From: Thermaceae bacterium
Lineage (GTDB): Bacteria > Deinococcota > Deinococci > Deinococcales > Marinithermaceae
Length of the DNA: 47,540 nt
Assembly (NCBI GenBank): GCA_015519965.1
Contig: WIAM01000073.1
Span: forward strand, 1 to 47,540
Direction of reading: 5' to 3'
In this document: positions 19,754 through 30,987 of the stretch, piece by piece
Layout of the letters: every line of letters begins with the position of its first letter
How positions within the stretch are numbered: position 1 is the first letter of the stretch
Position numbers and translations under genes: made by a program
The notes under the pieces: model-generated
Seen by the model: only the letters and a program-made list of their open reading frames with translations
Databases searched by the model: none
Told to the model about the DNA's origin: nothing

Positions 19754-20668
19754 TTAGGCGCCGGCGTAGAGCTCGGTGGTGAGGTACTTGTACCCCGCGT
19801 CGGGACTTACGGTCACCACCCGTTTGCCAGGACCGAGCTCGCGGGCGATCTGCAGCGCGATCAGCACGTTGGCCGAAGAGCTCATGCCCAAAAAGAGCCC
19901 CTCTTCCCGCGCCAGCCGGCGGCCCAGGGCGAAGGCGTCATCCTCGGTGACGGTGCGGACCTCGTCGAGCAGGTCGAGGTCGAGATTTTTGGGAATGAAA
20001 CCCGGCCCCATTCCCTGAAAGCGGTGGTTCTCGACCGGGCCACCGGAGAGCACGGCCATGGTCGCGGGCTCCACGGCCACCACCCGCACGGCGGGATTTT
20101 TCTCCTTGAGGAAACGCCCGACCCCGCTGATCGTTCCCCCGGTTCCCGTTCCGTAGACGAAGACGTCGATCCCGCCCCCCATGACCTCCCAGATCTCGGG
20201 CCCCGTGGTGCGATAGTGCGCCTCCGGGTTGGCGGGGTTTTCGAACTGATTCGGCATATAGGCGCCGGTCTCCTCCACGATCTCCAGCGCCTTTTCGATC
20301 GCGGCCCGCATGCGCCGGGCCGGGTCGGTGGGGACGACCTCGGCGCCGTAAGCCCGAAGGATCCGCTTGCGCTCCTCGCTCGCCGAACCCGGCATGGTGA
20401 GGGTGAGACGGTAACCGCGGCTGGCGGCGATCATCGCCAGCGCAATCCCCGTATTCCCCGAGGTCGGCTCGACGATAGGTTGCCCTTTGCCCGGCACCAA
20501 GATGCCTTCCTCCTCTGCCCGCCGGATCATAAAAAGCGCCGGGCGATCCTTGACCGACCCCCCGGGATTTTGGCCCTCGAGCTTCACCCAGACCTCGGCC
20601 ATCTCCGGCGTCACGACGCGGCTTAACCTGACCATTCCCGTCCGGCCAATCAAATCTTCAATCCTCAT
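19754..20668 (-). CDS. cysM: Cysteine synthase (O-acetylserine sulfhydrylase, CysM/CysK-type)
   Basis: 304 aa PLP enzyme making L-cysteine from O-acetylserine and sulfide. Lys40 in NPGGSVKDRPA binds PLP. TSGNTG at 69-74 is the substrate-binding loop, and GTGTGGTISGVGRFL the phosphate cradle. The length, and a few residues such as the SVKDRPA context, favour CysM (type B) over CysK, but the separation is not certain. The start ATG follows GGGGGAG. It is divergent from slyD, sharing a small promoter region. Confidence 0.9.
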   Translation of the reverse strand: MRIEDLIGRTGMVRLSRVVTPEMAEVWVKLEGQNPGGSVKDRPALFMIRRAEEEGILVPGKGQPIVEPTSGNTGIALAMIAASRGYRLTLTMPGSASEERKRILRAYGAEVVPTDPARRMRAAIEKALEIVEETGAYMPNQFENPANPEAHYRTTGPEIWEVMGGGIDVFVYGTGTGGTISGVGRFLKEKNPAVRVVAVEPATMAVLSGGPVENHRFQGMGPGFIPKNLDLDLLDEVRTVTEDDAFALGRRLAREEGLFLGMSSSANVLIALQIARELGPGKRVVTVSPDAGYKYLTTELYAGA

Positions 20669-20694
20669 GAAACTCCCCCGAGAGCCACTATACT
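20667..20694. promoter_or_regulatory. Back-to-back promoters of cysM and slyD
   Basis: ACTATACT at 20687-20694 provides TATACT for slyD (plus) and TATAGT for cysM (minus) on the same bases, so the two promoters cannot easily be occupied together. ATGAAA at 20667 is a 4/6 match to a -35 for slyD at a 16-nt spacing. No good -35 is seen for cysM. Confidence 0.5.
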
Positions 20695-20730
20695 GAAAGG
20701 GCTTCCCCAGGAAGGGAAGGGAGTTTGTTG

Positions 20731-21198
20731 ATGAAAGTAGAAAGAAATAAAGTCGTCACCATCGTCTATACGCTTCGCACCAACGGTGAGGTCGTCGACC
20801 AGGGCGAGCTCGCCTATCTGCACGGTCACGGTCAAATCATCCCCGGGCTCGAGGAGGCCCTCGAGGGCCGCCACGAGGGCGAGGCGTTCGCCGTCAGCGT
20901 TCCTCCCGAGAAGGGCTACGGCGAACCCAACCCCGAAGGGATCCAGGTCGTTCCCAAATCCGCATTCCCCGAAGGCAGTGAGGTCGCGGTGGGCGAACAG
21001 TTCTACGCCCAGGACCCCACCGGCCAGCCCCTGCCATTCGTCATCACCGCGGTCGAGGGCGACGAGGTCACCATCGACTTCAACCACCCCCTGGCAGGCC
21101 AGGTGCTCGACTTCGAGGTCGAGATCACGGCGATCCGCGACGCCAGCGAAGAGGAGCTGGCGCACGGCCACGCCCACGGCCCCGAAGGGCTCCACTAA
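20731..21198 (+). CDS. slyD: FKBP-type peptidyl-prolyl isomerase SlyD
   Basis: 155 aa folding helper and metallochaperone. YTLRTNGEVVDQGE begins the FKBP domain, which is interrupted by an insert-in-flap domain (about 65-120: GEPNPEGIQVVPKSAFPEGS onward) before the last FKBP strand (VLDFEVEITAI). A histidine-rich tail, HGHAHG, can bind nickel. The start is ATG 20731, preceded by AAGGGAG; two TTG codons directly upstream are not needed. Confidence 0.95.
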   Translation: MKVERNKVVTIVYTLRTNGEVVDQGELAYLHGHGQIIPGLEEALEGRHEGEAFAVSVPPEKGYGEPNPEGIQVVPKSAFPEGSEVAVGEQFYAQDPTGQPLPFVITAVEGDEVTIDFNHPLAGQVLDFEVEITAIRDASEEELAHGHAHGPEGLH

Positions 21199-21226
21199 GC
21201 GAGGGCCTTCGAGCGTCTCAACATGT

Positions 21227-21257
21227 CGGCGGCCGATTGGCCGCCGCTTTTCGTTTT
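21227..21257 (+). terminator. Terminator of slyD
   Basis: An 8-bp stem CGGCGGCC / GGCCGCCG with loop GATT, followed by CTTTTCGTTTT. It lies 28 nt after the slyD stop. Confidence 0.85.
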
Positions 21258-21265
21258 CCCGGGGC

Positions 21266-21293
21266 CCCCGCCGTGGCTTTTGCCACGGCGGGG
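21266..21293. terminator. Second hairpin between slyD and the DUF1028 gene
   Basis: Perfect 12-bp stem CCCCGCCGTGGC / GCCACGGCGGGG with loop TTTT. Downstream on the plus strand is CATTTAAACTT. It could be a backup terminator or an RNA stabiliser. Confidence 0.6.
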
Positions 21294-21318
21294 CATTTAA
21301 ACTTCCGGGAAGCGAGTG

Positions 21319-21352
21319 CCGGCCAGCTCTCGCTGGCCGGTTTTTCCTTTTT
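21319..21352 (+). terminator. Third hairpin with strong U-tract
   Basis: A 9-bp stem CCGGCCAGC / GCTGGCCGG with loop TCTC, followed by TTTTTCCTTTTT, a textbook intrinsic terminator. It sits only 14 nt before the next start codon, so the promoter of that gene must overlap the end of this hairpin. Confidence 0.85.
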
Positions 21353-21366
21353 GGTAAGTTGATGAC

Positions 21367-23088
<1,722 letters not shown>

Positions 23089-23161
23089 GCAAGAGCCACG
23101 GCCGGCGCGCTGGAAAAGGCGAACGACCGCCAATCCCAAATCGGTGCTCGTTGCCACTCAC

Positions 23162-24130
23162 TTAACGCGGGGCAAAGTGTAAATATCCCGCCCTGCGCAA
23201 AGGCCGGCCACGATAACGAACGCCGGGCGGACCATCTTCAACCCGACCGCAGAAGCAATAGGGGATCCCGAGCGAGGCGAGGTGGCCCTCCACCAAGCCC
23301 CGCCCCTCGGGCCTCACCAGGACCACCGCTTCGAACTCTTCCCCGCCGTAGAGCACCAGATCCTCCCAGGCAAGCCCCGCTCTCCCGGCGTAGCGCAAGA
23401 CCGCGGGGTGCTGCGGCAGGCGATCGAGGACAAAGCGGAGCCCGCTCGCCTCGGAGAGCTGCCACAGCGTGAGGGCGAGGCCGTCGGAGCTGTCGGCGCT
23501 CCCGGAAAGGAAGGGGCGCAGCGGGGCCAGGGCGAGCAAGGCCAGCCTTGCGCGGGGCCAGTAGCCCGCCTCGGCGATCTCGGGAAAGGCCCCAAGCGAA
23601 ACCCCCCGGTAGTGGGCGTCGATCGCCGCACCCGAGCGCCCCCAGCGGTCCCCGAGCAGCAAGATCCAATCCCCCGCCCTGGCCGATCGGGGAAGCGGCG
23701 CCGTTTCGGCCTTGCCCATGCCCGAAGCGGCGAGCGCCTCCGGACCTCGATTGGTGTCGCCACCCAGGAAGTCGGCGCCGTAGGCCCTCGAGGCCCGGGC
23801 CGCCCCCCGCACCCAGGCCACCGGCCGCGTCACCTCAGCGTCACCGGGGACGAAGAGGCTCAGCACGAACCCCACCGGGCGTGCCAGCTTGGCTAGCAGA
23901 TCGGAGGCCACGGCGGTCACCGCACGCCAGCCGAGGGCCGCCTCCGGCATCCCGGCCAGACGGACCGCCTCGGCGGTGAAAGCGTCGGTCTTCAAGAGCC
24001 AGGCTTCCCCCGCGATCCAGACCCCGCCAGCATCATCGCCGACCGGGAGCGCCGCGGCGCGAACCCCCGGCCTGGCCAAGGCGGAAAGTTTTTTCAGCAA
24101 ACGGGGTTCCCCGTACTCGTCGAGGCGCAT
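23162..24130 (-). CDS. thiL: Thiamine-monophosphate kinase ThiL
   Basis: 322 aa, AIR-synthase-related fold. It phosphorylates thiamine monophosphate to the diphosphate with ATP. Motifs in order are VGDDAGG (metal/ATP, about 27-33), KTDAFTAEAVR, ASDLLAKLARPVG, FLGGDTNRG, SADSSDGLALTL and the C-terminal YGGEEFEAVVL. All fit ThiL. It is divergent from the ComB-like gene, with 29 nt between the start codons, and its own -10 is only weakly seen (CATGAT, 6 nt before the ATG). Confidence 0.92.
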   Translation of the reverse strand: MRLDEYGEPRLLKKLSALARPGVRAAALPVGDDAGGVWIAGEAWLLKTDAFTAEAVRLAGMPEAALGWRAVTAVASDLLAKLARPVGFVLSLFVPGDAEVTRPVAWVRGAARASRAYGADFLGGDTNRGPEALAASGMGKAETAPLPRSARAGDWILLLGDRWGRSGAAIDAHYRGVSLGAFPEIAEAGYWPRARLALLALAPLRPFLSGSADSSDGLALTLWQLSEASGLRFVLDRLPQHPAVLRYAGRAGLAWEDLVLYGGEEFEAVVLVRPEGRGLVEGHLASLGIPYCFCGRVEDGPPGVRYRGRPLRRAGYLHFAPR

Positions 24131-24145
24131 AGTGCCATCATGACG

Positions 24146-24151
24146 TAGAAT
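24146..24151 (+). promoter_or_regulatory. -10 box of a likely leaderless transcript
   Basis: TAGAAT lies 8 nt before the ATG at 24160, leaving no room for a Shine-Dalgarno and implying transcription starts at or near the start codon. No -35 consensus is seen at 17 nt. Confidence 0.5.
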
Positions 24152-24159
24152 GGGCGCCG

Positions 24160-24882
24160 ATGCGCGTGCGCGTAGACCTGTTGCCCCGAGCGCCCTATCC
24201 CGACGTGGTCATTCTGGTGGATGTGCTGCGGGCCAGCACCTCGGTGACCATGCTGCTCGCCAAAGGCGCGACCGAAGTCCTGATTACCCCGAGCCTGCGC
24301 GCCGCCAGAGCCTGCGCCAAGGACGCGCTGCTCTTCGGCGAACGCGAGGGGATTCCACCCGAAGGCTTTCACCACGGCACCTCACCCGCCGAGATCGCGG
24401 GCCTTTCCCTGAGCGGCCAGCGGCTGATCTACACCAGCGAGAACCTGCCCCAGGCCCTCGACGCCGTCCGGGAGGCCCGGGCGGTGTTCCTCGGGGGATT
24501 CCGCAATGCCCGGGCGGTGACCGAGGCCGCCCTGGCGCTGGCCCGGGAGGAGATCGCGATCGTCGCCGTCGGCCACCACCGGCGCGAAGCGCTCGACGAC
24601 GCCATCGCCGCCGGCTTTTTGGCTAAGCGCATCGTCATGCGACGGCCAGAGGCCACGCTGGTGGACGCTGCCCAGATGGCCATGGCCCTCCTGAAGGCCT
24701 TCCCCGACCCGCAGGAAGCGCTTTGGCAATCGGCCGCGGGGCAGTTTCTCTCCGGCCTCGGCTATGTCGACGACCTGGCCCTGGCCAGCCTGATCAGCCA
24801 CGACCGCGCGGTACCGGTTCTACGGGGGATCGAGTACTGCGCCGACCGTCCCTTCTACCGCTTCATCCGCTATGAGGCTTGA
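24160..24882 (+). CDS. ComB-like protein (2-phosphosulfolactate phosphatase family)
   Basis: 240 aa. The N-terminal VILVDVLRASTSVTMLLAKGA is typical of ComB, which dephosphorylates 2-phosphosulfolactate in coenzyme M synthesis. FGEREGIPPEGF and HHGTSPAEIAG match the next family motif, though family members usually have GNSP. Where the family usually has TTNGT this protein has YTSENLPQAL, so the known reaction is uncertain; coenzyme M is not expected in Thermales. GGFRNARAVTEAAL and GLGYVDDLALAS support the fold. It overlaps the glycosyltransferase gene by 11 nt. Confidence 0.75.
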   Translation: MRVRVDLLPRAPYPDVVILVDVLRASTSVTMLLAKGATEVLITPSLRAARACAKDALLFGEREGIPPEGFHHGTSPAEIAGLSLSGQRLIYTSENLPQALDAVREARAVFLGGFRNARAVTEAALALAREEIAIVAVGHHRREALDDAIAAGFLAKRIVMRRPEATLVDAAQMAMALLKAFPDPQEALWQSAAGQFLSGLGYVDDLALASLISHDRAVPVLRGIEYCADRPFYRFIRYEA

Positions 24883-25588
24883 ACTCCTGGGCCTGCCCCT
24901 CGACCCGGTGGACATGCAAACGGCGCTCGTCCGGATCGAGGGATTCCTCAGCACACCCACCACCGACACCGTCGTGACCCTCAACCCGGAGATCGTCGTC
25001 CGGGCCCAGAAGAATCCCGATCTCCAGGCGGCCATTCGCAAAGCCTCGCTGGTGACGCCGGACGGGGTGGGCGTGCTTTGGGCCATTCAGAAACTCTATG
25101 GGCAGGAACTCCCGGAGCGCGTCACCGGCATCGAACTCACCGAGGCGCTCTTTATGCGTTTCGGCGAGCGAATCCGGGTCTTTTTCCTCGGCGCGAGGCC
25201 CGGCGTGGCCGAGCAGGCGGCGCGAAATGCCCACGCGCGCTACCGAATCCGCGTCGCAGGGACCCATCACGGCTACTTTCAGGATCCGACCCCTGTTTTG
25301 CGAACCATACGCGCTTCTGGAGCCGATCTGCTGCTTTTGGCCCTGGGCGAGCGCCAGGAAGTCTTCATGGAACGATACCGCGAGGTCCTCGGAGTTCGCG
25401 TGGCCATCGGCGTCGGCGGCACCCTCGACGTGCTGGCGGGCAAGGCCCGGCGCTCGCCGGCCTGGACCCGGCGCCTGGGCCTTGAGTGGGCCTGGCGCGT
25501 GGGAACCGACCCCCGCCGCTGGCGGCGGGGGCTCAGGCTGGTTCGCTTCGTCCAGCTGGTCAAGGCCGAGGCCCGGCGCCAAGGCTGA
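24872..25588 (+). CDS. WecG/TagA/CpsF family glycosyltransferase
   Basis: 238 aa GT26 enzyme. VTLNPEIVVRAQKNP and VTPDGVGVLWA contain the conserved active-site segment (Asp64). RVTGIELTEAL and FFLGARPGVAEQAA follow as expected. The basic C-terminus (RRWRRGLRLVRF) fits a membrane-associating appendage as in TagA. It transfers a HexNAc from a UDP sugar to a lipid-linked acceptor; the acceptor here is unknown. It lies downstream of, and overlapping, the ComB-like gene, and converges on leuA with 38 nt between stops. Confidence 0.9.
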   Translation: MRLELLGLPLDPVDMQTALVRIEGFLSTPTTDTVVTLNPEIVVRAQKNPDLQAAIRKASLVTPDGVGVLWAIQKLYGQELPERVTGIELTEALFMRFGERIRVFFLGARPGVAEQAARNAHARYRIRVAGTHHGYFQDPTPVLRTIRASGADLLLLALGERQEVFMERYREVLGVRVAIGVGGTLDVLAGKARRSPAWTRRLGLEWAWRVGTDPRRWRRGLRLVRFVQLVKAEARRQG

Positions 25589-25626
25589 CGGGGGATGCCT
25601 CTGGCCCCGGCCGGGTGAGCGCTGCG

Positions 25627-27145
<1,519 letters not shown>

Positions 27146-27159
<14 letters not shown>

Positions 27160-28165
27160 CGGTCTCCTCCTCAATCCGCGCCTTGATGAAGGGCATCATG
27201 GCCCGGAGCCTCTTGCCGACATCCTCGATCGGATGCCGGGCCCAGCGTCGCCGGCCGGCCTCGAGCACGGGTCGCCCGGCGCGGTTTTCCAAAATCCATT
27301 CCCGGGCGAACTCGCCGTGTTGGACCTGGCGCAGGACCTCGCGCATCCGCTCCTTCACCTCATCGCCGATAACCACATCGCCGCGGGTATAGTCGCCGTA
27401 CTCGGCGGTGTTCGAGATCGAATACCGCATCCCGGCCAGACCCGATTCGTAGATCAGATCAACGATGAGCTTGACCTCGTGCAGGGTTTCGAAGTAGGCG
27501 ACCTCCGGCTGATACCCGGCCTCGACCAGGGTCTCGAACCCGGCGGTGATCAAACGGGTGAGCCCGCCACACAGCACCGCTTGTTCCCCAAAGAGGTCGG
27601 TCTCGGTCTCCTCGGCGAAGGTCGTGGTCAACACCCCGGCCCGCGTCGCCCCCAAGGCCTTGGCGTAGGCCAAGGCGGTAGTCATCGCCGCCCCGCTCGC
27701 GTCCTGATGCACCGCGACCAAAGCGGGCACCCCCCGGCCGGCCTCGTACTCGCTGCGCACGAGGTGGCCGGGGCCCTTGGGCGCAACCATCCAGACGTCG
27801 AGGTCCCGCCGGGGTCGGATCTGTCCGAAGTGGATGTTGAACCCGTGGGCAAAGGCCAGCGCCGCCCCTTCCCGCAGGTTCGGCTCGACGGCGCGGGCGT
27901 AGACTTCGGCCTGGACCTCGTCGGGGAGCAAAACCATGACCACGTCGGCCCGCAAGACCGCTTCCTCGACTGTCAGCACCTTAAGCCCGCGCCCGGCAGC
28001 CTCGTCCCAACGCCGGGAGCCCTTGCGCAACCCGACGACCACCTCGATCCCCGAATCTCTGAGGTTGAGGGCGTGGGCGTGCCCCTGCGAACCGAACCCC
28101 AAGACCGCAACCGTCTTCCCCTTCAGAAAACCCACATCCGCATCGTGATCGTGATAAACTTTCAT
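27146..28165 (-). CDS. ilvC: Ketol-acid reductoisomerase IlvC (class I)
   Basis: 339 aa NADPH/Mg-dependent enzyme of valine/isoleucine synthesis, class I length. The nucleotide fold [17 protein letters not shown] is at residues 19-35. Metal-binding motifs [12 protein letters not shown] and [17 protein letters not shown] are intact, as is [12 protein letters not shown]. It starts in a 4-nt overlap with ilvN, and its 3' end carries the ribosome-binding site and start of leuA. Confidence 0.97.
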
Positions 28166-28674
28166 ACCGCCTCCCTTTTTGCTTTCAGCCTCAATACCCG
28201 TTCACCGCGGTCCATGGCCACCGCCCCGGTCCGCATGGTCTCGAGGATCCCGTAGGGGGCCATCTCCTCGATGAACCGGGTGATCTTGGCTGGATGCCCC
28301 GTTACCTCAAAGGTGAGCGCTGTCCGCGCCACGTCGACAATTCGCGCCCGGAAGGCCTCGGCGATCTCCTTGAGCTCAAGGCGTTCCTCGACGCCCGCCA
28401 CGTGAACCTTGACCAACGCCATTTCCCGCTCCAGGTGCGGCCCTTCGTGATCGACCACCTTGAGCACCTCGATGAGCCGGTTGAGCTGCTTTTCAACCTG
28501 TTCGATGGTCCGGTCATCGCCGTAGACCACGAAGGAAATGCGGCTCACCGAAGGGATGTGGGTACGGCCCACCGCCAGCGATTCGATGTTGAACCCCCGG
28601 CGCGCGAACATCGAGGTGATGCGGGTCAGCACCCGCGGATGATCCTGGACCAAAACGCTCACCAAGTGCCTCAT
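28162..28674 (-). CDS. ilvN: Acetolactate synthase small (regulatory) subunit
   Basis: 170 aa. The N-terminal ACT domain ([21 protein letters not shown]) binds valine for feedback inhibition. The second ALS-specific domain contains [15 protein letters not shown], and the C-terminal [13 protein letters not shown]. The length and motifs fit IlvN/IlvH. It overlaps ilvB and ilvC by 4 nt each. Confidence 0.96.
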   Translation of the reverse strand: MRHLVSVLVQDHPRVLTRITSMFARRGFNIESLAVGRTHIPSVSRISFVVYGDDRTIEQVEKQLNRLIEVLKVVDHEGPHLEREMALVKVHVAGVEERLELKEIAEAFRARIVDVARTALTFEVTGHPAKITRFIEEMAPYGILETMRTGAVAMDRGERVLRLKAKREAV

Positions 28675-30353
28675 CGCTCGACCTCCTCCGGGGCCTCGAG
28701 GATCATATCCTCGGCGCTGCCCCCGGCCGGGATCATGGGGTAGACCGCCTCGTCGGGCGCGACGTCAAAGACGGCCAGGAACGGCCCCTCGACCTCGAAC
28801 ATGCGTGCCACCGCATCAGAAAGCGCATCCCGGGAGCGGACCGAGGTGCCCTCGATTCCGTACGCCCGGGCCAGTTGGACGAAATCGGGGTTCGAATCGG
28901 CGAGGTAGACCTCACTGTAGCGATCGTCGTAGAAGAGGTCCTGCCACTGGCGAACCATGCCCAGATAGCCGTTGTTCAGGATGACCATTTTGATGGGGAG
29001 ACGGTACTTCACCACCGTCGCCAACTCCTGCATGGTCATCTGAAAACTCCCGTCGCCGTCAAAGAGCACTACCGTGCGCTCGGGGTGGGCGATCTGAGCC
29101 CCGATCGCCGCCGGCAACCCAAATCCCATGGTCCCCAGGCCACCCGAGGTCAAAAAGCTGGCCGGGTGCTTGACCGGGTAGAACTGGGCGGCGAACATCT
29201 GGTGCTGGCCCACCCCGGTAACCACGATGGCCTCGCCCCCGGTGGCCTCACCGACGGCGCGAATCACCTCTGGGGAACGCAGCGAAGCGCGTGCGGGCAC
29301 CCGCAGCGGATAAGCTCGCAGCCACTCCCGGATCTGCTGCCACCAGGGGTCGAGCGAAAGCGGCTTGGCCCCTTCGGCGAGTCGCTCCGCCACCCAGCGG
29401 GCATCGCCGACCACCGGAATCTGAGAATCGACGACCTTGCCGATCTCGGCCGGGTCGATATTGACGTGGACCACAGTCTGGGCATTGGGGGCGAAGCGGG
29501 ACACGTCGCCGGTCACCCGATCGTCGAAGCGGATACCGATGGCGATCAGCATATCCGCTTGCTGAATGGCCAGATTCGCCGCCGCGGTCCCGTGCATCCC
29601 GGGCATCCCCAGGAAATGCGGGTCATCGGCGGAAAGGATGCCCAGGCCGTGCAGGGTGGTGGTGGTGGGAATGCCGGTGACCTGGACGAAACGGCGAATG
29701 GCCTCGGCCGCGTGCCGCGCCCCGCCGCCGGCGATGAGAAGGGGACGCTTTGCCGCCTCCAGCGCCTTGAGCGCCCGCTGGATCTGCCGGGGATGGCCGC
29801 GGTAGGTCGGCTTGTAGCCGGGCAGGTCCACACCATCGGGAAAACGCCCCGTGAATTCAGCGTTTTGGACGTCCTTGGGCAAATCGATGAGCACTGGGCC
29901 GGGCCGGCCGGTACTGGCGATGTAGAAGGCTTCCTTAACCACCTTGGGAATTTCATTGACGTCGGAGACCAGATAGTTGTGCTTGGTCACCGGCATCGTC
30001 ACCCCGGTGACGTCGGCTTCCTGGAAGGCGTCGGTCCCCACCGCGGTGGTAGGAACCTGGCCGGTGATCGCCACCATCGGCGTCGAATCCATCATGGCGT
30101 CGGCGAGGGCGGTCACCAGATTCAGGGCGCCGGGCCCGCTGGTCACCATCGCCACCCCGACCCGGCCGCTGGCCCGGGCATAGGCCGCGGCCGCGTGCCC
30201 CGCGCCTTGTTCGTGACGTACCAAGACGTGCCTGAGATCCGGCCGATGATAGAGCGCATCATAGACCGGCATGATGGCCCCGCCGGGATGGCCGAAGATC
30301 ACTTCGACCCCTTCCCTACTGAGCGCCTCGAGAAGTACTTCTGCCCCGGTCAT
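28671..30353 (-). CDS. ilvB: Acetolactate synthase large (catalytic) subunit
   Basis: 560 aa ThDP/FAD enzyme. The N-terminal GHPGGAIMPVYDAL with the catalytic Glu in RHEQGAGHAAAAYAR, the central GGGARHAAEAIRRF, and the C-terminal ThDP-binding GDGSFQMTMQELAT with NNGYLGMVRQWQ are all present. The ATG is preceded by AAAGGGG. It is the first structural gene of ilvBNC-leuA, controlled by the attenuator immediately upstream. Confidence 0.97.
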   Translation of the reverse strand: MTGAEVLLEALSREGVEVIFGHPGGAIMPVYDALYHRPDLRHVLVRHEQGAGHAAAAYARASGRVGVAMVTSGPGALNLVTALADAMMDSTPMVAITGQVPTTAVGTDAFQEADVTGVTMPVTKHNYLVSDVNEIPKVVKEAFYIASTGRPGPVLIDLPKDVQNAEFTGRFPDGVDLPGYKPTYRGHPRQIQRALKALEAAKRPLLIAGGGARHAAEAIRRFVQVTGIPTTTTLHGLGILSADDPHFLGMPGMHGTAAANLAIQQADMLIAIGIRFDDRVTGDVSRFAPNAQTVVHVNIDPAEIGKVVDSQIPVVGDARWVAERLAEGAKPLSLDPWWQQIREWLRAYPLRVPARASLRSPEVIRAVGEATGGEAIVVTGVGQHQMFAAQFYPVKHPASFLTSGGLGTMGFGLPAAIGAQIAHPERTVVLFDGDGSFQMTMQELATVVKYRLPIKMVILNNGYLGMVRQWQDLFYDDRYSEVYLADSNPDFVQLARAYGIEGTSVRSRDALSDAVARMFEVEGPFLAVFDVAPDEAVYPMIPAGGSAEDMILEAPEEVER

Positions 30354-30380
30354 ACCTCACACCCCTTTCCCAAATAAACG

Positions 30381-30406
30381 CGCGCCCCCGGAAATCCGGG
30401 GGCGCG
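30381..30406 (-). terminator. Attenuator terminator of the ilv operon
   Basis: On the minus-strand RNA an 11-bp stem CGCGCCCCCGG / CCGGGGGCGCG with a 4-nt loop is followed by CGTTTATTT, 28 nt before the ilvB start. Its 5' arm (30397-30404) is also complementary over 8 bp to 30442-30449 in the leader, giving a mutually exclusive antiterminator. Confidence 0.85.
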
Positions 30407-30423
30407 TCTTGGGTCTCGATGCA

Positions 30424-30504
30424 TCAACAGGCAACCGACCCCGCCCCCGACCGAATAATGACTAGGTCTAGGGCGAGAACGGGGCCGCTGCTCACGCGTC
30501 GCAT
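30424..30504 (-). CDS. ilvL: ilv operon leader peptide
   Basis: 26 codons, MRRVSSGPV followed by LALDLVIIRSG and a short tail to TGA. Codons 9-17 (30454-30480) read Val-Leu-Ala-Leu-Asp-Leu-Val-Ile-Ile: two Val, three Leu and two Ile in nine codons. Two of the Leu codons are CTA, likely rare in such GC-rich DNA. This is the expected control region of a multivalent branched-chain amino-acid attenuator. Stalling here would cover 30480-30486 and free 30437-30449 to form the antiterminator. It starts about 4 nt after the predicted transcription start. Confidence 0.85.
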   Translation of the reverse strand: MRRVSSGPVLALDLVIIRSGAGSVAC

Positions 30505-30514
30505 CTTGCTGGCA

Positions 30515-30543
30515 ATTTTATGCAATCCCGCCCCCCCTGTCAA
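30515..30543 (-). promoter_or_regulatory. Promoter of ilvL-ilvBNC-leuA
   Basis: On the minus strand, TTGACA (perfect -35, 30538-30543) and TAAAAT (-10, 30515-30520) are separated by exactly 17 nt. The start is predicted near 30508, giving an almost leaderless leader peptide. Confidence 0.88.
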
Positions 30544-30562
30544 CCGCGCCATCTCCGAAGAT

Positions 30563-30925
30563 TCATTCCGCCCGCGCCAGCCGCCTCCGCGAACTCGCGG
30601 CCAGAGCCCCAATCGCGCCCGCGATCTGCTCAAGCGCCCCGGGACGCAGTCGGTAGTATGTCCACCGTCCCACTCGCACGCCTTCGATCAAACCCGCCTG
30701 GCGCAGGATACGCAGGTGATGGCTCACGGTCGGGGCCGAAAGCCCTAGCCTCTTCTCAAGGTGGCAAAAGCAAACGCCGTATTCGCTCCCGCACCGCGGA
30801 TCCTCGAGGGCCTCTTCATCCGGCAACTCGGCGAGCAATCGCACGATGCGCAATCGGGCTGGATCCGCTATGGCCTTGAGCTTGGGTGAAAGCCTCTCCA
30901 CGTCGATCAATTCAAGCCCAAGCAT
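30563..30925 (-). CDS. arsR: ArsR-family metalloregulator (arsenite sensor)
   Basis: 120 aa from the chosen start. Winged helix with the DNA-recognition helix LSAPTVSHHLRILRQAGLI and wing VRVGRWTYYRL. Cys45, Cys52 and Cys54 (CGSEYGVCFCH) sit at the start of the DNA-binding helices like the arsenite site of ArsR. The start is ATG 30925, preceded by GGAAGG; ATGs at 30973, 30970 and 30940 are possible, giving a 5-16 residue longer protein. It is divergent from aioBA and very likely represses it until As(III) binds. Confidence 0.88.
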   Translation of the reverse strand: MLGLELIDVERLSPKLKAIADPARLRIVRLLAELPDEEALEDPRCGSEYGVCFCHLEKRLGLSAPTVSHHLRILRQAGLIEGVRVGRWTYYRLRPGALEQIAGAIGALAASSRRRLARAE

Positions 30926-30987
30926 ACCAACCTTCCACATCCCTGACCACCTCATTCCACCCACACCCATCATGCCCTCCAAACGAA

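Noticed and set aside
19562-20626. 354-codon plus-strand frame opposite cysM
   Set aside because: Antisense to a well-conserved PLP enzyme and overlapping the end of ftsZ; no motifs.
23089-23161. Imperfect inverted repeat between the carbonic-anhydrase-like gene and thiL
   Set aside because: The arms (GGCGAACGA / TCGTTGCC) need a bulge and a loop of about 20 nt and lack a T-run, so I do not call a terminator.
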